Below, piece by piece: positions 27,690 to 35,602 of a DNA stretch of 41,589 bases; the first letter of the stretch is position 1, and every line of letters begins with the position of its first letter. The notes beneath the pieces were generated by a model. It ran no database searches, was not told the origin of the DNA, and saw only the letters and a list, made by a program, of their open reading frames with translations. The stretch covers positions 1 through 41,589 of the forward strand of contig CAUJEM010000017.1 in assembly GCA_963169915.1 (NCBI GenBank). Reading direction: 5' to 3'. The stretch comes from Myxococcota bacterium (GTDB lineage Bacteria > Myxococcota_A > Polyangia > Polyangiales > Polyangiaceae). The translations under genes and the position numbers were made by a program.

Positions 27690-29152
27690 GCGGCACGCGT
27701 GCGCACCGTCGGGCGCCTCGGTCGCGCGCGGCGTGGTCGGGGTGGCTCGTGCTGGGGTGCCTGGTCGCAGCCTCGGCGCGCTGCTCTCCGTCGGGCGAGG
27801 GTGGCGGGGCTGCCGCGGACGCCGCGCACGACGCGGAGACCCCTCCCGCGAGCCCCTGTGGCATCGCCGTCCCCACGCGACCCCCAGAGCCTGCCAGACC
27901 ACGGCTCGGCGCCTCCGCGGTCCAGCTCGAGCCCGAGCGCTGGGGCGTCTCCCTCGACGGCACCCACCCCAGCGCCACCACCGAGGGCCTCAACCAGGCC
28001 ATCCAGTGGGCCAAGGCCAACGGCCATCACCGGCTGGTGCTCCCGGCGGGCACCTACGGCATCGGCACGGACGATCGAGCGGACTACACCGGCGGGCTGG
28101 TGCTCCCCAGTGAGTTCGCCTTGGAGCTGCACGCGGACGCGGTGCTAGCGCTCAAGCCCACGAGCACCCCCTACTACTGCATGGTGCGGATCTTCGGGCA
28201 GCACGACGTGCTCATCACCGGGGGGCGCCTGCGCGGGGATCGCGCGGCGCACCGCTGGCCCCCCGGCGTCTCCCTCTCGGGCGGCGTGGTGGACGTGGAG
28301 GGCCACGGGGTGTGCGTGGAGAAGCAGAGCGCGCGCGTGGAGCTGAGCCACGTGGTCATCGAAGACATGATCGGTGACGGGGTGCTCATCGTCGCGGACG
28401 CCAGCCCCGCCGAGGATCTGTCCACCACGGACGTGTGGATCCACCACGCGGAGCTCGCGAACAACGGCCGACAAGGCGTGTCCATCGTGGGCGGTGAGCG
28501 CGTGCTCATCGAGGACTCCTTCCTCCATGACACCAACGGGGCCGCGCCGCAGTTCGGCGTCGACATCGAGGGGCCCCGACGAAGAGATCGCGACATCCTC
28601 ATCCGGCGTAACCGCTTCTTTCAGAATTACGGCGGGGACGTCATCAACACGGGGGGGAAGAACGTCTGGGTGGAGGACAACGACTGCGACCAGGGCGCCC
28701 CGACGCGCCGACAGACCGACGGCCCCATCGGCTTCTGGCGGAACACCAGCAACGTCATCCGGCGAAACCGCATCCGGATGTCGCGGGGGACGGCCAACGG
28801 GCTCTACGGCATCTACTACTACGACGTCGGAGGCGCGCCCGCGGCCAGCCAGACGCACGTCATCGAGGACAACCAGCTCTTCCGCGCCGGGTTTCTGGTG
28901 AGGGGGCCCTCACCGTACCGCGTGGCGCGCAACGTGGTGGACGGTATGTACTTCTGGTCGGAGGCCACGGCCTGCCTCGAGCTGGTGGACAACCAGGTGA
29001 GCAACCTCCGCCCGGCGGACCCCGAGATCTCCTGGCCGCTGTCCGGTCGGACGTACCGCTTCGTCGACACGCGCGGCGCGGCCAGCGGCAACCTCGCCAA
29101 CGGCGAGCCCGTGGAGTTCCCGCTGCGCCTGGACGCCTCCTACGACTTCTGA
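27686..29152 (+). CDS. Right-handed beta-helix lipoprotein, coupled to GH16
   Basis: 488 residues; the ATG at 27686 overlaps the GH16 stop codon. Signal peptide with lipobox AASARC (Cys33). The domain starts like pectate-lyase-3/GH55-type helices (WGVSLDGTHPSATTEGLNQA, RLVLPAGTYGIG). Parallel beta-helix coils follow (VLITGGRLRGDR, VELSHVVIEDMIGDGVLIV, VWIHHAELANNGRQGVSIVG, ILIRRNRFFQNYGGDVINTG, VWVEDNDCDQG, THVIEDNQLFRAG). Polysaccharide lyases, GH28 enzymes and tail-spike proteins share this fold, and coupling to a glycosidase suggests action on the same glycan. Catalytic residues are not assigned. Confidence 0.8.
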   Translation: MSGTRAHRRAPRSRAAWSGWLVLGCLVAASARCSPSGEGGGAAADAAHDAETPPASPCGIAVPTRPPEPARPRLGASAVQLEPERWGVSLDGTHPSATTEGLNQAIQWAKANGHHRLVLPAGTYGIGTDDRADYTGGLVLPSEFALELHADAVLALKPTSTPYYCMVRIFGQHDVLITGGRLRGDRAAHRWPPGVSLSGGVVDVEGHGVCVEKQSARVELSHVVIEDMIGDGVLIVADASPAEDLSTTDVWIHHAELANNGRQGVSIVGGERVLIEDSFLHDTNGAAPQFGVDIEGPRRRDRDILIRRNRFFQNYGGDVINTGGKNVWVEDNDCDQGAPTRRQTDGPIGFWRNTSNVIRRNRIRMSRGTANGLYGIYYYDVGGAPAASQTHVIEDNQLFRAGFLVRGPSPYRVARNVVDGMYFWSEATACLELVDNQVSNLRPADPEISWPLSGRTYRFVDTRGAASGNLANGEPVEFPLRLDASYDF

Positions 29153-29300
29153 GCGCGGCGGCTGCGCTGCGCAGGGAGCCCGCGCGGTGCGCGCCGCCGG
29201 CTGCTGGTGCGAGGTGCGCTGGGCTCCGAACCGTGCACGCGGCGTGCGCGGCGCCTTCGAGCGCGCGCTCCCCGCGCTTGAAGGCTGCAGAGAGCTCGGG

Positions 29301-29306
29301 TAGCGT
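29301..29306 (+). promoter_or_regulatory. -10-like element 8 nt before the lipoprotein start
   Basis: TAGCGT lies 8 nt before the ATG at 29315, and there is no Shine-Dalgarno. It repeats the layout seen before other secreted-protein genes in the window. Confidence 0.3.
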
Positions 29307-29314
29307 CATCGCTG

Positions 29315-29803
29315 ATGAGCTGCCGCAGGTGGGAGCCCTCACGTCGGACATGGACGCTGGAGCCCCAAGGGCGCTCCCTGGAGTGGGTCGCCCGCCGCAG
29401 GAGCTGGCTCTGTCGGGGGCTCGCGGCGCTCGCGCTGAGCGTCGCCCCGGGCTGTACGCTGGCGTCGGAGCCCAAGGGCAAGCTCACGGCGGAGTCCCGC
29501 GCTCAGGGGAGCTGTCGCGCGGAGGTGGTGCGCTCGCTCGTGGCGCTGCGCGACGCCCTGGGCTTCGGCTTCGAGGTCAGCGACGCGGACGTGGACGCGC
29601 TGCACCAGCCCGGCAACCTGGAGAAGACCTACGCCCGGGACGGCGCGCTGATCTCGGCCGACATCGGCGTGGATGTCACCGAGGGCGGCGGCTGCTCCCT
29701 CCGCGTCTGGGCGCGCTCGGTCAAGACGCCTACCGTCACGGAGACGAGCTCGGGCACCTTCGGCTCCCAGCCGGCGCCGGGCTGTCGCTGCACCAGCCGG
29801 TGA
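29315..29803 (+). CDS. Small lipoprotein, unknown function
   Basis: 162 residues with an unusually long, Arg/Trp-rich stretch before the hydrophobic core and lipobox (LSVAPGC, Cys47). No ATG or GTG nearer the signal core exists in this frame, so either the n-region is long or a rare start is used. The mature part has several Cys (SCRAEVV, GGCSLRV, GCRCTSR at the end) and a charged helix followed by strands. No family recognised. It converges with the DUF4239 gene, with only 3 bp between stop codons. Confidence 0.6.
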   Translation: MSCRRWEPSRRTWTLEPQGRSLEWVARRRSWLCRGLAALALSVAPGCTLASEPKGKLTAESRAQGSCRAEVVRSLVALRDALGFGFEVSDADVDALHQPGNLEKTYARDGALISADIGVDVTEGGGCSLRVWARSVKTPTVTETSSGTFGSQPAPGCRCTSR

Positions 29804-29806
29804 GGC

Positions 29807-30586
29807 TCAGGGCTGCTGGAGGGAGGCCAGGAGATCGACGAGCGAGGCCTGCGGGTTGCGCATGAGGCCTCGGTGGGGCTGCTCGAGATCCATGGTGACG
29901 GTGAAGACGGCCGTCACGAGCACGGTGTAGACGGCGATGCGCGTCATGGTGGAGGTGAGCTTGCCGTGCTTGTGACCCGAGCGGCCCACCATGAAGGCGC
30001 TGACCAGGCCGAACAGGATGAGCAAGACGATGATGGTGTCCGGCACCTGGTTCTTGCTGCCGTAGTAGGCGCGGTCGTGCGTCATGGTCACGCCGTTGAA
30101 CCCGTTCATGAGCGGCGTGTGCAGCGTGGGGGCTTGCTTGTCTGCGATGGCGGCTCGCAGCGCCTCCAGGATCTTCTGCTGGCTGGCGCGGCTCTGGGCG
30201 GTGACGTCCTGCATCTCCGGCGCGTCGATGTGCACGCGCCCGAATTGCAGGCGCAACTCCACGTAGCGACGCAGCTCCTCGTGGATGGCCCGCCCGGAGG
30301 GGCCCTCGATCATGGAGGCGGTGGTGGCGAAATCGCCGATGGCGATGGCCTCGTCGAGCAGGTACTGCTTGCGGTGCTCGTACCGGTCTGCCGCGCCCGA
30401 GAAGGAGAAGGCGAGCAGGAGCGCGAACAAGGCGATGCAGGCGTCCTCGATCCGCGTGCTCTCCTCTTGCCCCGCACGGGGCGGGTGCTTGGCGGCCATG
30501 GCCGCGCCGGCCCACCCCGCGAGCAGCATCAGCACGAAGAAGCCCGCGCCCAGGGTGAGCGCGTCGATGTGCAAGATGGAGCTCAT
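29807..30586 (-). CDS. DUF4239/bestrophin-like inner-membrane protein
   Basis: 259 residues with four membrane segments: LTLGAGFFVLMLLAGWAGAA, IEDACIALFALLLAFSFSGAA, TIIVLLILFGLVSAFMVG and IAVYTVLVTAVFTVTMDLE, with a long soluble helical region between the second and third (LLDEAIAIGDFATTASMIEG ... LRRYVELRLQFGRVHID). This arrangement, the FSFSGAADRYEHRKQ helix and the DLEQPHRGLM end are typical of DUF4239, a bestrophin-like group of putative anion channels. GAGGAG is 7 nt upstream of the ATG. Channel function is by family analogy only. Confidence 0.75.
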   Translation of the reverse strand: MSSILHIDALTLGAGFFVLMLLAGWAGAAMAAKHPPRAGQEESTRIEDACIALFALLLAFSFSGAADRYEHRKQYLLDEAIAIGDFATTASMIEGPSGRAIHEELRRYVELRLQFGRVHIDAPEMQDVTAQSRASQQKILEALRAAIADKQAPTLHTPLMNGFNGVTMTHDRAYYGSKNQVPDTIIVLLILFGLVSAFMVGRSGHKHGKLTSTMTRIAVYTVLVTAVFTVTMDLEQPHRGLMRNPQASLVDLLASLQQP

Positions 30587-30734
30587 GACGTGCTCCTCGA
30601 CCAGGAGGTCCTTCGAGACCGTAGCCTCGCGGCCGCAGCGAAGCCATCAGCGCGGCGCCCTCCCACGTAGCCCGCCAGCGGCGCTGCGGACGCTGGCGCC
30701 GGCGGCGCCGCTCGACGGACTGGAGCGGCTGCCG

Positions 30735-31991
30735 TCATGGTGTGAGCGTGACCTCCCCGCGAACGATCCTAAAGATGCGTGGGTCCGTCACGAAGGCGAC
30801 GGACATCATCGCGCGCGGCTCGGCGGCGCCTTCGGCGTAGGCGCAGGCGCCAGCGAACTGATCGCTGGGCGTCGTGAGCAGCGCCGTCACCGCTGGGGCG
30901 CCGTGTCGGTCGCGGGCGAGGGTAGCGGTCGACAGCTCCGTCACCTCGACGAAGGCGCAGCCGCGGTAGCCGAGGGCGGGGTGCTCGGGGCTGACGGAGA
31001 GCCAGGTCTTCCCCCCTGCCGCGAACAGCTCCGCGGCGTTGGCGCGCGTCGCGCCAGGCGTGCGGCCGAGGCATGGCGCGTCGGTGGCGGGCACGAGCAG
31101 CCCAGCGTAGCTCCAGGTGAGCGCGTGGTCCGTGGAGCGCAGCAAGACGACTCGGATGGAGCTGGTGGGGGTGAGCGAGACGCAGCCCAGCGCCAGCGCG
31201 AGGGTCCCGTCCGGGAGGGCGAGCGCAGACGGCTCCGTAAAGGCAACGCAGTCCGTGAGCGCCGGGGCGTCCTGCGCGAGAAAGCGCGCCCCTTCGGAGG
31301 AAATGGTGCTCGCGCCGCTCCAGCCGACGTTGGCCACGGGGAGTGACCAGGGGCCCTCCGGCGCCGCGGCGACCTGAAGGGAGATGTGCCCGATGTCGTA
31401 CCGGAGGTCCGTCCCCTTCGCGAGGTAGCGATGGGTGAAGAGCTTCCAGCGCCGACTGGGGTCCGGCTCGAGCGGATCCAGGACCAGCGACGAGACCTCG
31501 GAGATGAGCCTCCCGAGATCATTGGGCAGCGCCAGGGGGGTGTTGGCTTGCGCGACGTAGATCCACGTCTGCCCACCGTCGCTGGAGAGGGCGATGCGCG
31601 TGGCGATGTCGTCCTTGGCGCTGATGGCGGAGTAAGCCATCGCGCCGCCGGGAGCTCCGGCCGGGTAGACCACGCTGGGATCGAAGATGCCCATCGGCGC
31701 TGGCGGATCATTGGTGACGCGCACCTCACGATCGAGCGCCACGACCGCGGCCGCAGGGAGGCGGTCCTGGCAGCTCTCTGCGGTCGCGTCCGGCGACGCG
31801 CCGTCGCTCTCGGCGTCGCCGGTGGCGTCATGGTCCGTCGCGTCGCCGGTGGCGTCATGATCCGCGGCGTCGCCGCCGGCGCTTCCGTCCGCGCCGGCGC
31901 CACCGTCGGCGCTCCCGTGTGTCGAAGGGTCCGAGCTGCAGGCCGCGAGCGAGAGTAGGAGCACGGAGCAGGCCAAGGAGCGCTCGAACAT
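30735..31991 (-). CDS. Lipoprotein with sialidase/BNR or GH43-like propeller
   Basis: 418 residues with lipobox LSLAAC (Cys18) and an Asp/His/Ala repeat linker (DAADHDATGDATDHDATGD). The domain has Asp-box elements (LSSDGGQTW at 136-143; RSTDHALTWSYAG) and FDPSVVYPAG, MAYSAISAKDDIATRIAL, FTEPSALALPDGTLALALG, FVEVTELS. They indicate a five- or six-bladed propeller of the sialidase or GH43/GH32 group. A DPSVV strand could carry the Asp nucleophile of a GH43-type enzyme, but the catalytic set is not complete enough to call. TAGACT lies 6 nt before the ATG. Confidence 0.7.
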   Translation of the reverse strand: MFERSLACSVLLLSLAACSSDPSTHGSADGGAGADGSAGGDAADHDATGDATDHDATGDAESDGASPDATAESCQDRLPAAAVVALDREVRVTNDPPAPMGIFDPSVVYPAGAPGGAMAYSAISAKDDIATRIALSSDGGQTWIYVAQANTPLALPNDLGRLISEVSSLVLDPLEPDPSRRWKLFTHRYLAKGTDLRYDIGHISLQVAAAPEGPWSLPVANVGWSGASTISSEGARFLAQDAPALTDCVAFTEPSALALPDGTLALALGCVSLTPTSSIRVVLLRSTDHALTWSYAGLLVPATDAPCLGRTPGATRANAAELFAAGGKTWLSVSPEHPALGYRGCAFVEVTELSTATLARDRHGAPAVTALLTTPSDQFAGACAYAEGAAEPRAMMSVAFVTDPRIFRIVRGEVTLTP

Positions 31992-31997
31992 CCTCGG

Positions 31998-32003
31998 AGT
32001 CTA
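31998..32003 (-). promoter_or_regulatory. -10-like TAGACT 6 nt before the propeller lipoprotein start
   Basis: On the minus strand TAGACT is separated from the ATG at 31991 by CCGAGG, the same hexamer as before the gene at 7796. The GAGG directly touching the ATG is too close to act as a ribosome site. Confidence 0.4.
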
Positions 32004-32230
32004 CCGTGCGCTCGCCGGGCGCGGAACCCGTAGCTCGGCTGGCGCGCCCGCGCGAGCTCGGGGCTGCAGGAGCTAGCTGCCTGGGCGAGCGCGCCCGGTG
32101 GGGAGCCTCTGGCCGCGCCGGCGCTGGCGAGGTGCCGTCCCCGGGGTGCCCTCCGCTGCCGCCGCGGAGGCGCTTGTCGTCCGCGGAGCGGTAGGCTAAC
32201 CCTGGGCGGCCTTCGGAGGTGTCGAGCGCC

Positions 32231-33052
32231 ATGAACGAACGAGCCAAGGATGAGATCCGCCAGGTGGTGCGTGAGCAATACGGGCAGGTGGCTCGAGAAG
32301 CGCCCGGTCCGTGTGCGCCGGGGTGTTGTGGAGGGTTCAGCCCAGAGGCGAGCCTGAAGCTCGGCTACTCCGCGGAGGACCTCGCCGCCGTGCCGGAGGG
32401 CGCCAACCTGGGGCTCGGCTGTGGGAACCCTCGGGTGATGGGCTCGCTCCGCCGTGGCGAGACCATCCTGGATCTCGGCTCGGGCGGCGGCTTCGACTGC
32501 TTCTTGGCCGCTCGCCAGGTCGGCGAGCGCGGGCACGTCATCGGCGTGGACATGACGCCGGACATGGTGTCCAAGGCGCGCGCCAACGCCCAGAAGATCG
32601 GCGCCACCAACGTGGAGTTTCGCTTGGGGGAGATCGAGCGCCTCCCGGTCGGTGACGCGCAGATCGACGTCGTCCTCTCCAATTGCGTCATCAACCTGAG
32701 CCCAGACAAGGCGGCGGTGTTCCGCGAGGCCCTCCGCGTGCTCAAGCCGGGTGGGCGCCTCGCCATCTCGGACGTCGTCAACCTCCAGCCCCTCCCGGAG
32801 GCGCTGAAGAACGACGTGGCCGCCCTCACGGGGTGCGTCTCAGGCGCCGTCACGGGAGAGGAGCTGAAGCGGCTGCTCGCGGACGCAGGCTTCCAGTACA
32901 TCTCCGTCACCGTGCGGCGGGAGAGTCGAGAGTTCATCCGGGACTGGCTCCCTGGCTCGGGCGTGGAGGACTACGTCGCCTCTGCGGACATCGAGGCCAT
33001 CAAGCCCGGGGGGGAGCTGAGCTGCTGCGGCGGCGGCTGCTGTTCTTCCTGA
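32231..33052 (+). CDS. arsM: Arsenite S-adenosylmethionine methyltransferase
   Basis: 273 residues. SAM-binding motif [26 protein letters not shown] and [13 protein letters not shown]. Conserved As(III)-binding cysteines: PCAPGCCGG (28, 32, 33), GCGNP (Cys64), [11 protein letters not shown] (Cys152) and TGCVSGA (Cys202), matching CmArsM Cys44, 72, 174 and 224. The C-terminus ends [10 protein letters not shown], an extra Cys cluster. It methylates trivalent arsenic to volatile or less toxic methylarsenicals. GGAGGT at 32215-32220 serves the ATG at 32231 and overlaps the alternative GTG at 32219. No arsR, arsB or arsC is beside it. Confidence 0.95.
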   Translation: MNERAKDEIRQVVREQYGQVAREAPGPCAPGCCGGFSPEASLKLGYSAEDLAAVPEGANLGLGCGNPRVMGSLRRGETILDLGSGGGFDCFLAARQVGERGHVIGVDMTPDMVSKARANAQKIGATNVEFRLGEIERLPVGDAQIDVVLSNCVINLSPDKAAVFREALRVLKPGGRLAISDVVNLQPLPEALKNDVAALTGCVSGAVTGEELKRLLADAGFQYISVTVRRESREFIRDWLPGSGVEDYVASADIEAIKPGGELSCCGGGCCSS

Positions 33053-33054
33053 GC

Positions 33055-33088
33055 GTGGAGGAGCGCCTCACGGAGCGCGCGCCTCCAC
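33055..33088. terminator. Bidirectional hairpin between arsM and the hydrolase gene
   Basis: GTGGAGG (33055-33061) pairs with CCTCCAC (33082-33088), with an inner GCGC/GCGC match. It sits in the 49-bp gap between two convergent stop codons. Confidence 0.5.
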
Positions 33089-33101
33089 AGCGCGCGGCGA
33101 G

Positions 33102-34484
33102 CTAGTCTCGAAAGGCCTCCGCCAGCTCGGCCTGGATGAGCTGGAAGCCGCAGCGGCGCGCCGGATCGTGGTAGTCCTCGTGGCCGCAGGCGCCGCGCGT
33201 GTCCGTCGTGAGCTGCGGCGCGTCGGGGGTCGTCGCGCCGAGCGCGCGTAGCGTGCGGATGAGCTGCTGTTGCGCGGCGTCGTCGGCGTGAGGGTCTTCC
33301 TGGCTGAGCAGCGACAGCGCACGGTGCGTGAGGAGCCCTTCCACCGCGAGCGCCGGTGAGCCCGAGCGCAGCGCAGCGAGCAGTGGGTTGGCGGGGGCAG
33401 CCCCGGGATCCACCCGAGGTGGCTGGTAGAAGCCGAAGGCCTCTAGCGTGACGCTCGTGACCCAGTCCGTCGACGGGCCGAGGCTGGTCGCACCAGGCGG
33501 CAGCGCGGCCTCGAGCACGGCGCCTGCGCAGTCCGTGGAGCAGCTCGCCGAGGTGCCGGCGGCGCGCTCCGCCGCACACCGCGCGGCCGCGCTCGGGGGT
33601 GGTCGCGTGAGCAGGGCGCGTCCGAGGGCGAGCCCCCTCGGCGTCAGCCACGCCTCGAGCCGCTCTCGGAACACGCCGGGCGCTTGGAAGTCCGCGTCTC
33701 GCACCTCCGAGAGCCGAGCGACGCGCGCCGCGGTGACGACCGCGCGCAGCACCAGCCCCATCAGGCCCACGGCGCGCTCCGACTCGTTGGTCGAGCCGAG
33801 GGCCGCGGCGTCCGGCGCCGCGTTGGACAGGTGGCTGGCGGACTCCCCGGTGAGGACCACGCTGCGCACGTCGAGCTGTCCTTGCAGCTCCGCGAGCTCC
33901 GGTCGCGTGGAGGCGGCCCAGAGCGCGGGCCAGGTGCCCATGGAGGTGCCGATGAACGCGACGCGCCCGGAGCCGCGCGGGTGCTCGCTGCGCGCCCACT
34001 GCGCCGCGGCGAGCACGGCGCGCGCGTCGAGGACGTCCTCGTCACGCGGCTTGAAGGCGTCGCCGCTGGGCGCGCCGTCGCCGACGTTGCGGTACGCCAC
34101 GGCGACGGCGAGGTAGCCCAGGCGCGCGAGCGCTTGTGCGCGCTGGCGGGTGTCTCGGGCGAGCGCGGCGTCTCGCGGGCCGCTCAGCGGCGCGCAGTTG
34201 GTCAAGTCCTTGAGCCCCTTGCCCCGCGCGAACACGACCACCGGCAGCGGTCCGCTCCCCTCCGGCGCAGTGGCCGCCACCCAGAGCTCGTCCGTGCCGG
34301 TGGGCTGCGCCACGCTGAGGCGAGCGAAGGTCTCCAGCGTGGCCGGGGCCGCGGCGTCGCCCGCGTCCCCACCGTCGAAGGCGCCCGCGCCTCCTCCGGT
34401 GCCGCCCGAGCTGGAGGCAGGCTCCTTGCTCGAGCAGGCCGCCGCCGTGAGCAGGGCCAGGCCGAAGGTGACGGCGCGCAGCAC
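33102..34484 (-). CDS. Alpha/beta-hydrolase lipoprotein
   Basis: 460 residues from a GTG start; lipobox LTAAAC (Cys17), Gly/Ser/Asp linker. Hydrolase features: LPVVVFARGKGLKD with Asn-Cys after it (oxyanion region), RQRAQALARLGYLAVAVAYR, DVLDARAVLAAAQWAR, and the nucleophile elbow GRVAFIGTSMGTWPALWAA (Ser181). The C-terminal ACGHEDYHDP may hold the catalytic His. Esterase, peptidase or dienelactone-hydrolase-like; substrate unknown. A long insert (about 200-400) between elbow and His is Ala/Arg-rich and not recognised. TATCCT lies 6 nt before the GTG. Confidence 0.75.
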   Translation of the reverse strand: MLRAVTFGLALLTAAACSSKEPASSSGGTGGGAGAFDGGDAGDAAAPATLETFARLSVAQPTGTDELWVAATAPEGSGPLPVVVFARGKGLKDLTNCAPLSGPRDAALARDTRQRAQALARLGYLAVAVAYRNVGDGAPSGDAFKPRDEDVLDARAVLAAAQWARSEHPRGSGRVAFIGTSMGTWPALWAASTRPELAELQGQLDVRSVVLTGESASHLSNAAPDAAALGSTNESERAVGLMGLVLRAVVTAARVARLSEVRDADFQAPGVFRERLEAWLTPRGLALGRALLTRPPPSAAARCAAERAAGTSASCSTDCAGAVLEAALPPGATSLGPSTDWVTSVTLEAFGFYQPPRVDPGAAPANPLLAALRSGSPALAVEGLLTHRALSLLSQEDPHADDAAQQQLIRTLRALGATTPDAPQLTTDTRGACGHEDYHDPARRCGFQLIQAELAEAFRD

Positions 34485-34490
34485 CGCCCC

Positions 34491-34496
34491 AGGATA
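34491..34496 (-). promoter_or_regulatory. -10-like TATCCT 6 nt before the hydrolase GTG start
   Basis: The minus strand reads TATCCT-GGGGCG-GTG, with no Shine-Dalgarno at the normal distance. It suggests a leaderless transcript beginning at the GTG. Confidence 0.4.
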
Positions 34497-34682
34497 GCGC
34501 GTTCTCGTCGCGGGCGGAGCGACGCGCTGGCGCAGGCGCCGCGGGCGCGCTGCTGGCGCTGCGGACCGGGCGTGGGCTCAGGGTCGAGGGGGGCGCCTCG
34601 GGTGGTCTCCGGGGCGGTTCGAGCGCTAGGCTCGGGTGTCGCTGCTCGCTCGCGAGCACGGCGTCGACTCGAGAGACACGTC

Positions 34683-35162
34683 ATGAAGAGGCTCGCTCAA
34701 GCTCCACCCTGGACGACGACCGAGTGGTTCAACACCGAGCGGCCGCTGAGCCTGGAGCGCCTGAGGGGGCGGGTGGTGCTCCTGCACGCCTTTCAGATGC
34801 TCTGCCCCGGCTGTGTGGCGCGCGGCTTGCCGCAGGCGATGCGCGTGGCGGAGCTGTTCGCGGGTGCGCCGCTGACGGTGGTGGGCCTCCACACGGTCTT
34901 CGAGCACCACGAGGCCATGCAGCCGGAGTCCCTGCGCGCCTTCTTGCACGAGTACCGCGTCCGCTTCCCGGTAGGGATCGACGCGCCGAGCCCTGACGGT
35001 GACCCCATCCCTCAGACCATGCGCGCCTACGAGCTGCAGGGCACCCCCAGCCTGGTGCTGATCGACGCCGAGGGGCGGCTGCGCCGGAAGGTGCTCGGTG
35101 TGCACGAGGATCTGCTGCTGGGCGCCGAGCTTCAGGCGCTGCTCCTGGAAGCGCCCGGCTAG
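34683..35162 (+). CDS. Thioredoxin-like (TlpA/redoxin family) protein
   Basis: 159 residues with the thioredoxin fold: VVLLHAFQMLCPGCVARGLP places a CPGC redox motif at Cys41-Cys44, followed by LTVVGLHTVFEHHEAM (the TlpA/AhpC-type V.GLHTVFEHH) and the cis-Pro loop GTPSLVLIDAEG. No signal peptide, so it is probably cytoplasmic. Thioredoxin-like reductase or peroxidase roles are both possible. TAGGCT at 34627-34632 could be its -10, giving a leader of about 45 nt. It is divergent from the hydrolase gene. Confidence 0.85.
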   Translation: MKRLAQAPPWTTTEWFNTERPLSLERLRGRVVLLHAFQMLCPGCVARGLPQAMRVAELFAGAPLTVVGLHTVFEHHEAMQPESLRAFLHEYRVRFPVGIDAPSPDGDPIPQTMRAYELQGTPSLVLIDAEGRLRRKVLGVHEDLLLGAELQALLLEAPG

Positions 35163-35179
35163 CGCCTCTGCCGCGATGG

Positions 35180-35602
35180 CTACGGGTCCGCGCGGACGGC
35201 GAGCTGCGGCTGCCCCCCAGCGATGCTGACGCTGAAGGTGTAGCGCCCAGGCGCGAGCTCTTGCCGACCGATCAGCTCGTTGGGCAAGGTGGAGCCGACG
35301 AACTGCTGCCCGCTCACGGTGGTGAAGTTGTAGTTGCTGTAGGCGCCATACGTCGCCCTCAGAGAGCGGTATGGCGTCGTCGCCCCGCTGAGGATGGCCC
35401 CGTAGGCGCGACTGCCAGGGCCGCCGAAGCCGGAGCCGGCGCCGAGCCAGAAGCCCCGGAGGTCGCTGCCCGTGGCGTTGTGGATCCGCACCTCGAGGGC
35501 GGGGGATGGACTGGCGTGACACCCACCGACCGCTGGAGCGAGGAGCGCCAAGCGGGTGAAGAGGCTCCAGGGGAGGCGGGAGACGCGGGGGCGCTGGGTC
35601 AT
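35180..35602 (-). CDS. Small lipoprotein at the end of the oxidoreductase operon
   Basis: 140 residues; lipobox AVGGC (Cys28). The mature part is beta-rich (EVRIHNATGSDLRGFWLG, GAILSGATTPYRSL, YSNYNFTTVSGQQFVG, GRYTFSVSIAGGQ), like an Ig-like or C2-type domain; no family named. The ATG overlaps the stop of the upstream flavoprotein (ATGA), so translation is coupled. Confidence 0.65.
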   Translation of the reverse strand: MTQRPRVSRLPWSLFTRLALLAPAVGGCHASPSPALEVRIHNATGSDLRGFWLGAGSGFGGPGSRAYGAILSGATTPYRSLRATYGAYSNYNFTTVSGQQFVGSTLPNELIGRQELAPGRYTFSVSIAGGQPQLAVRADP

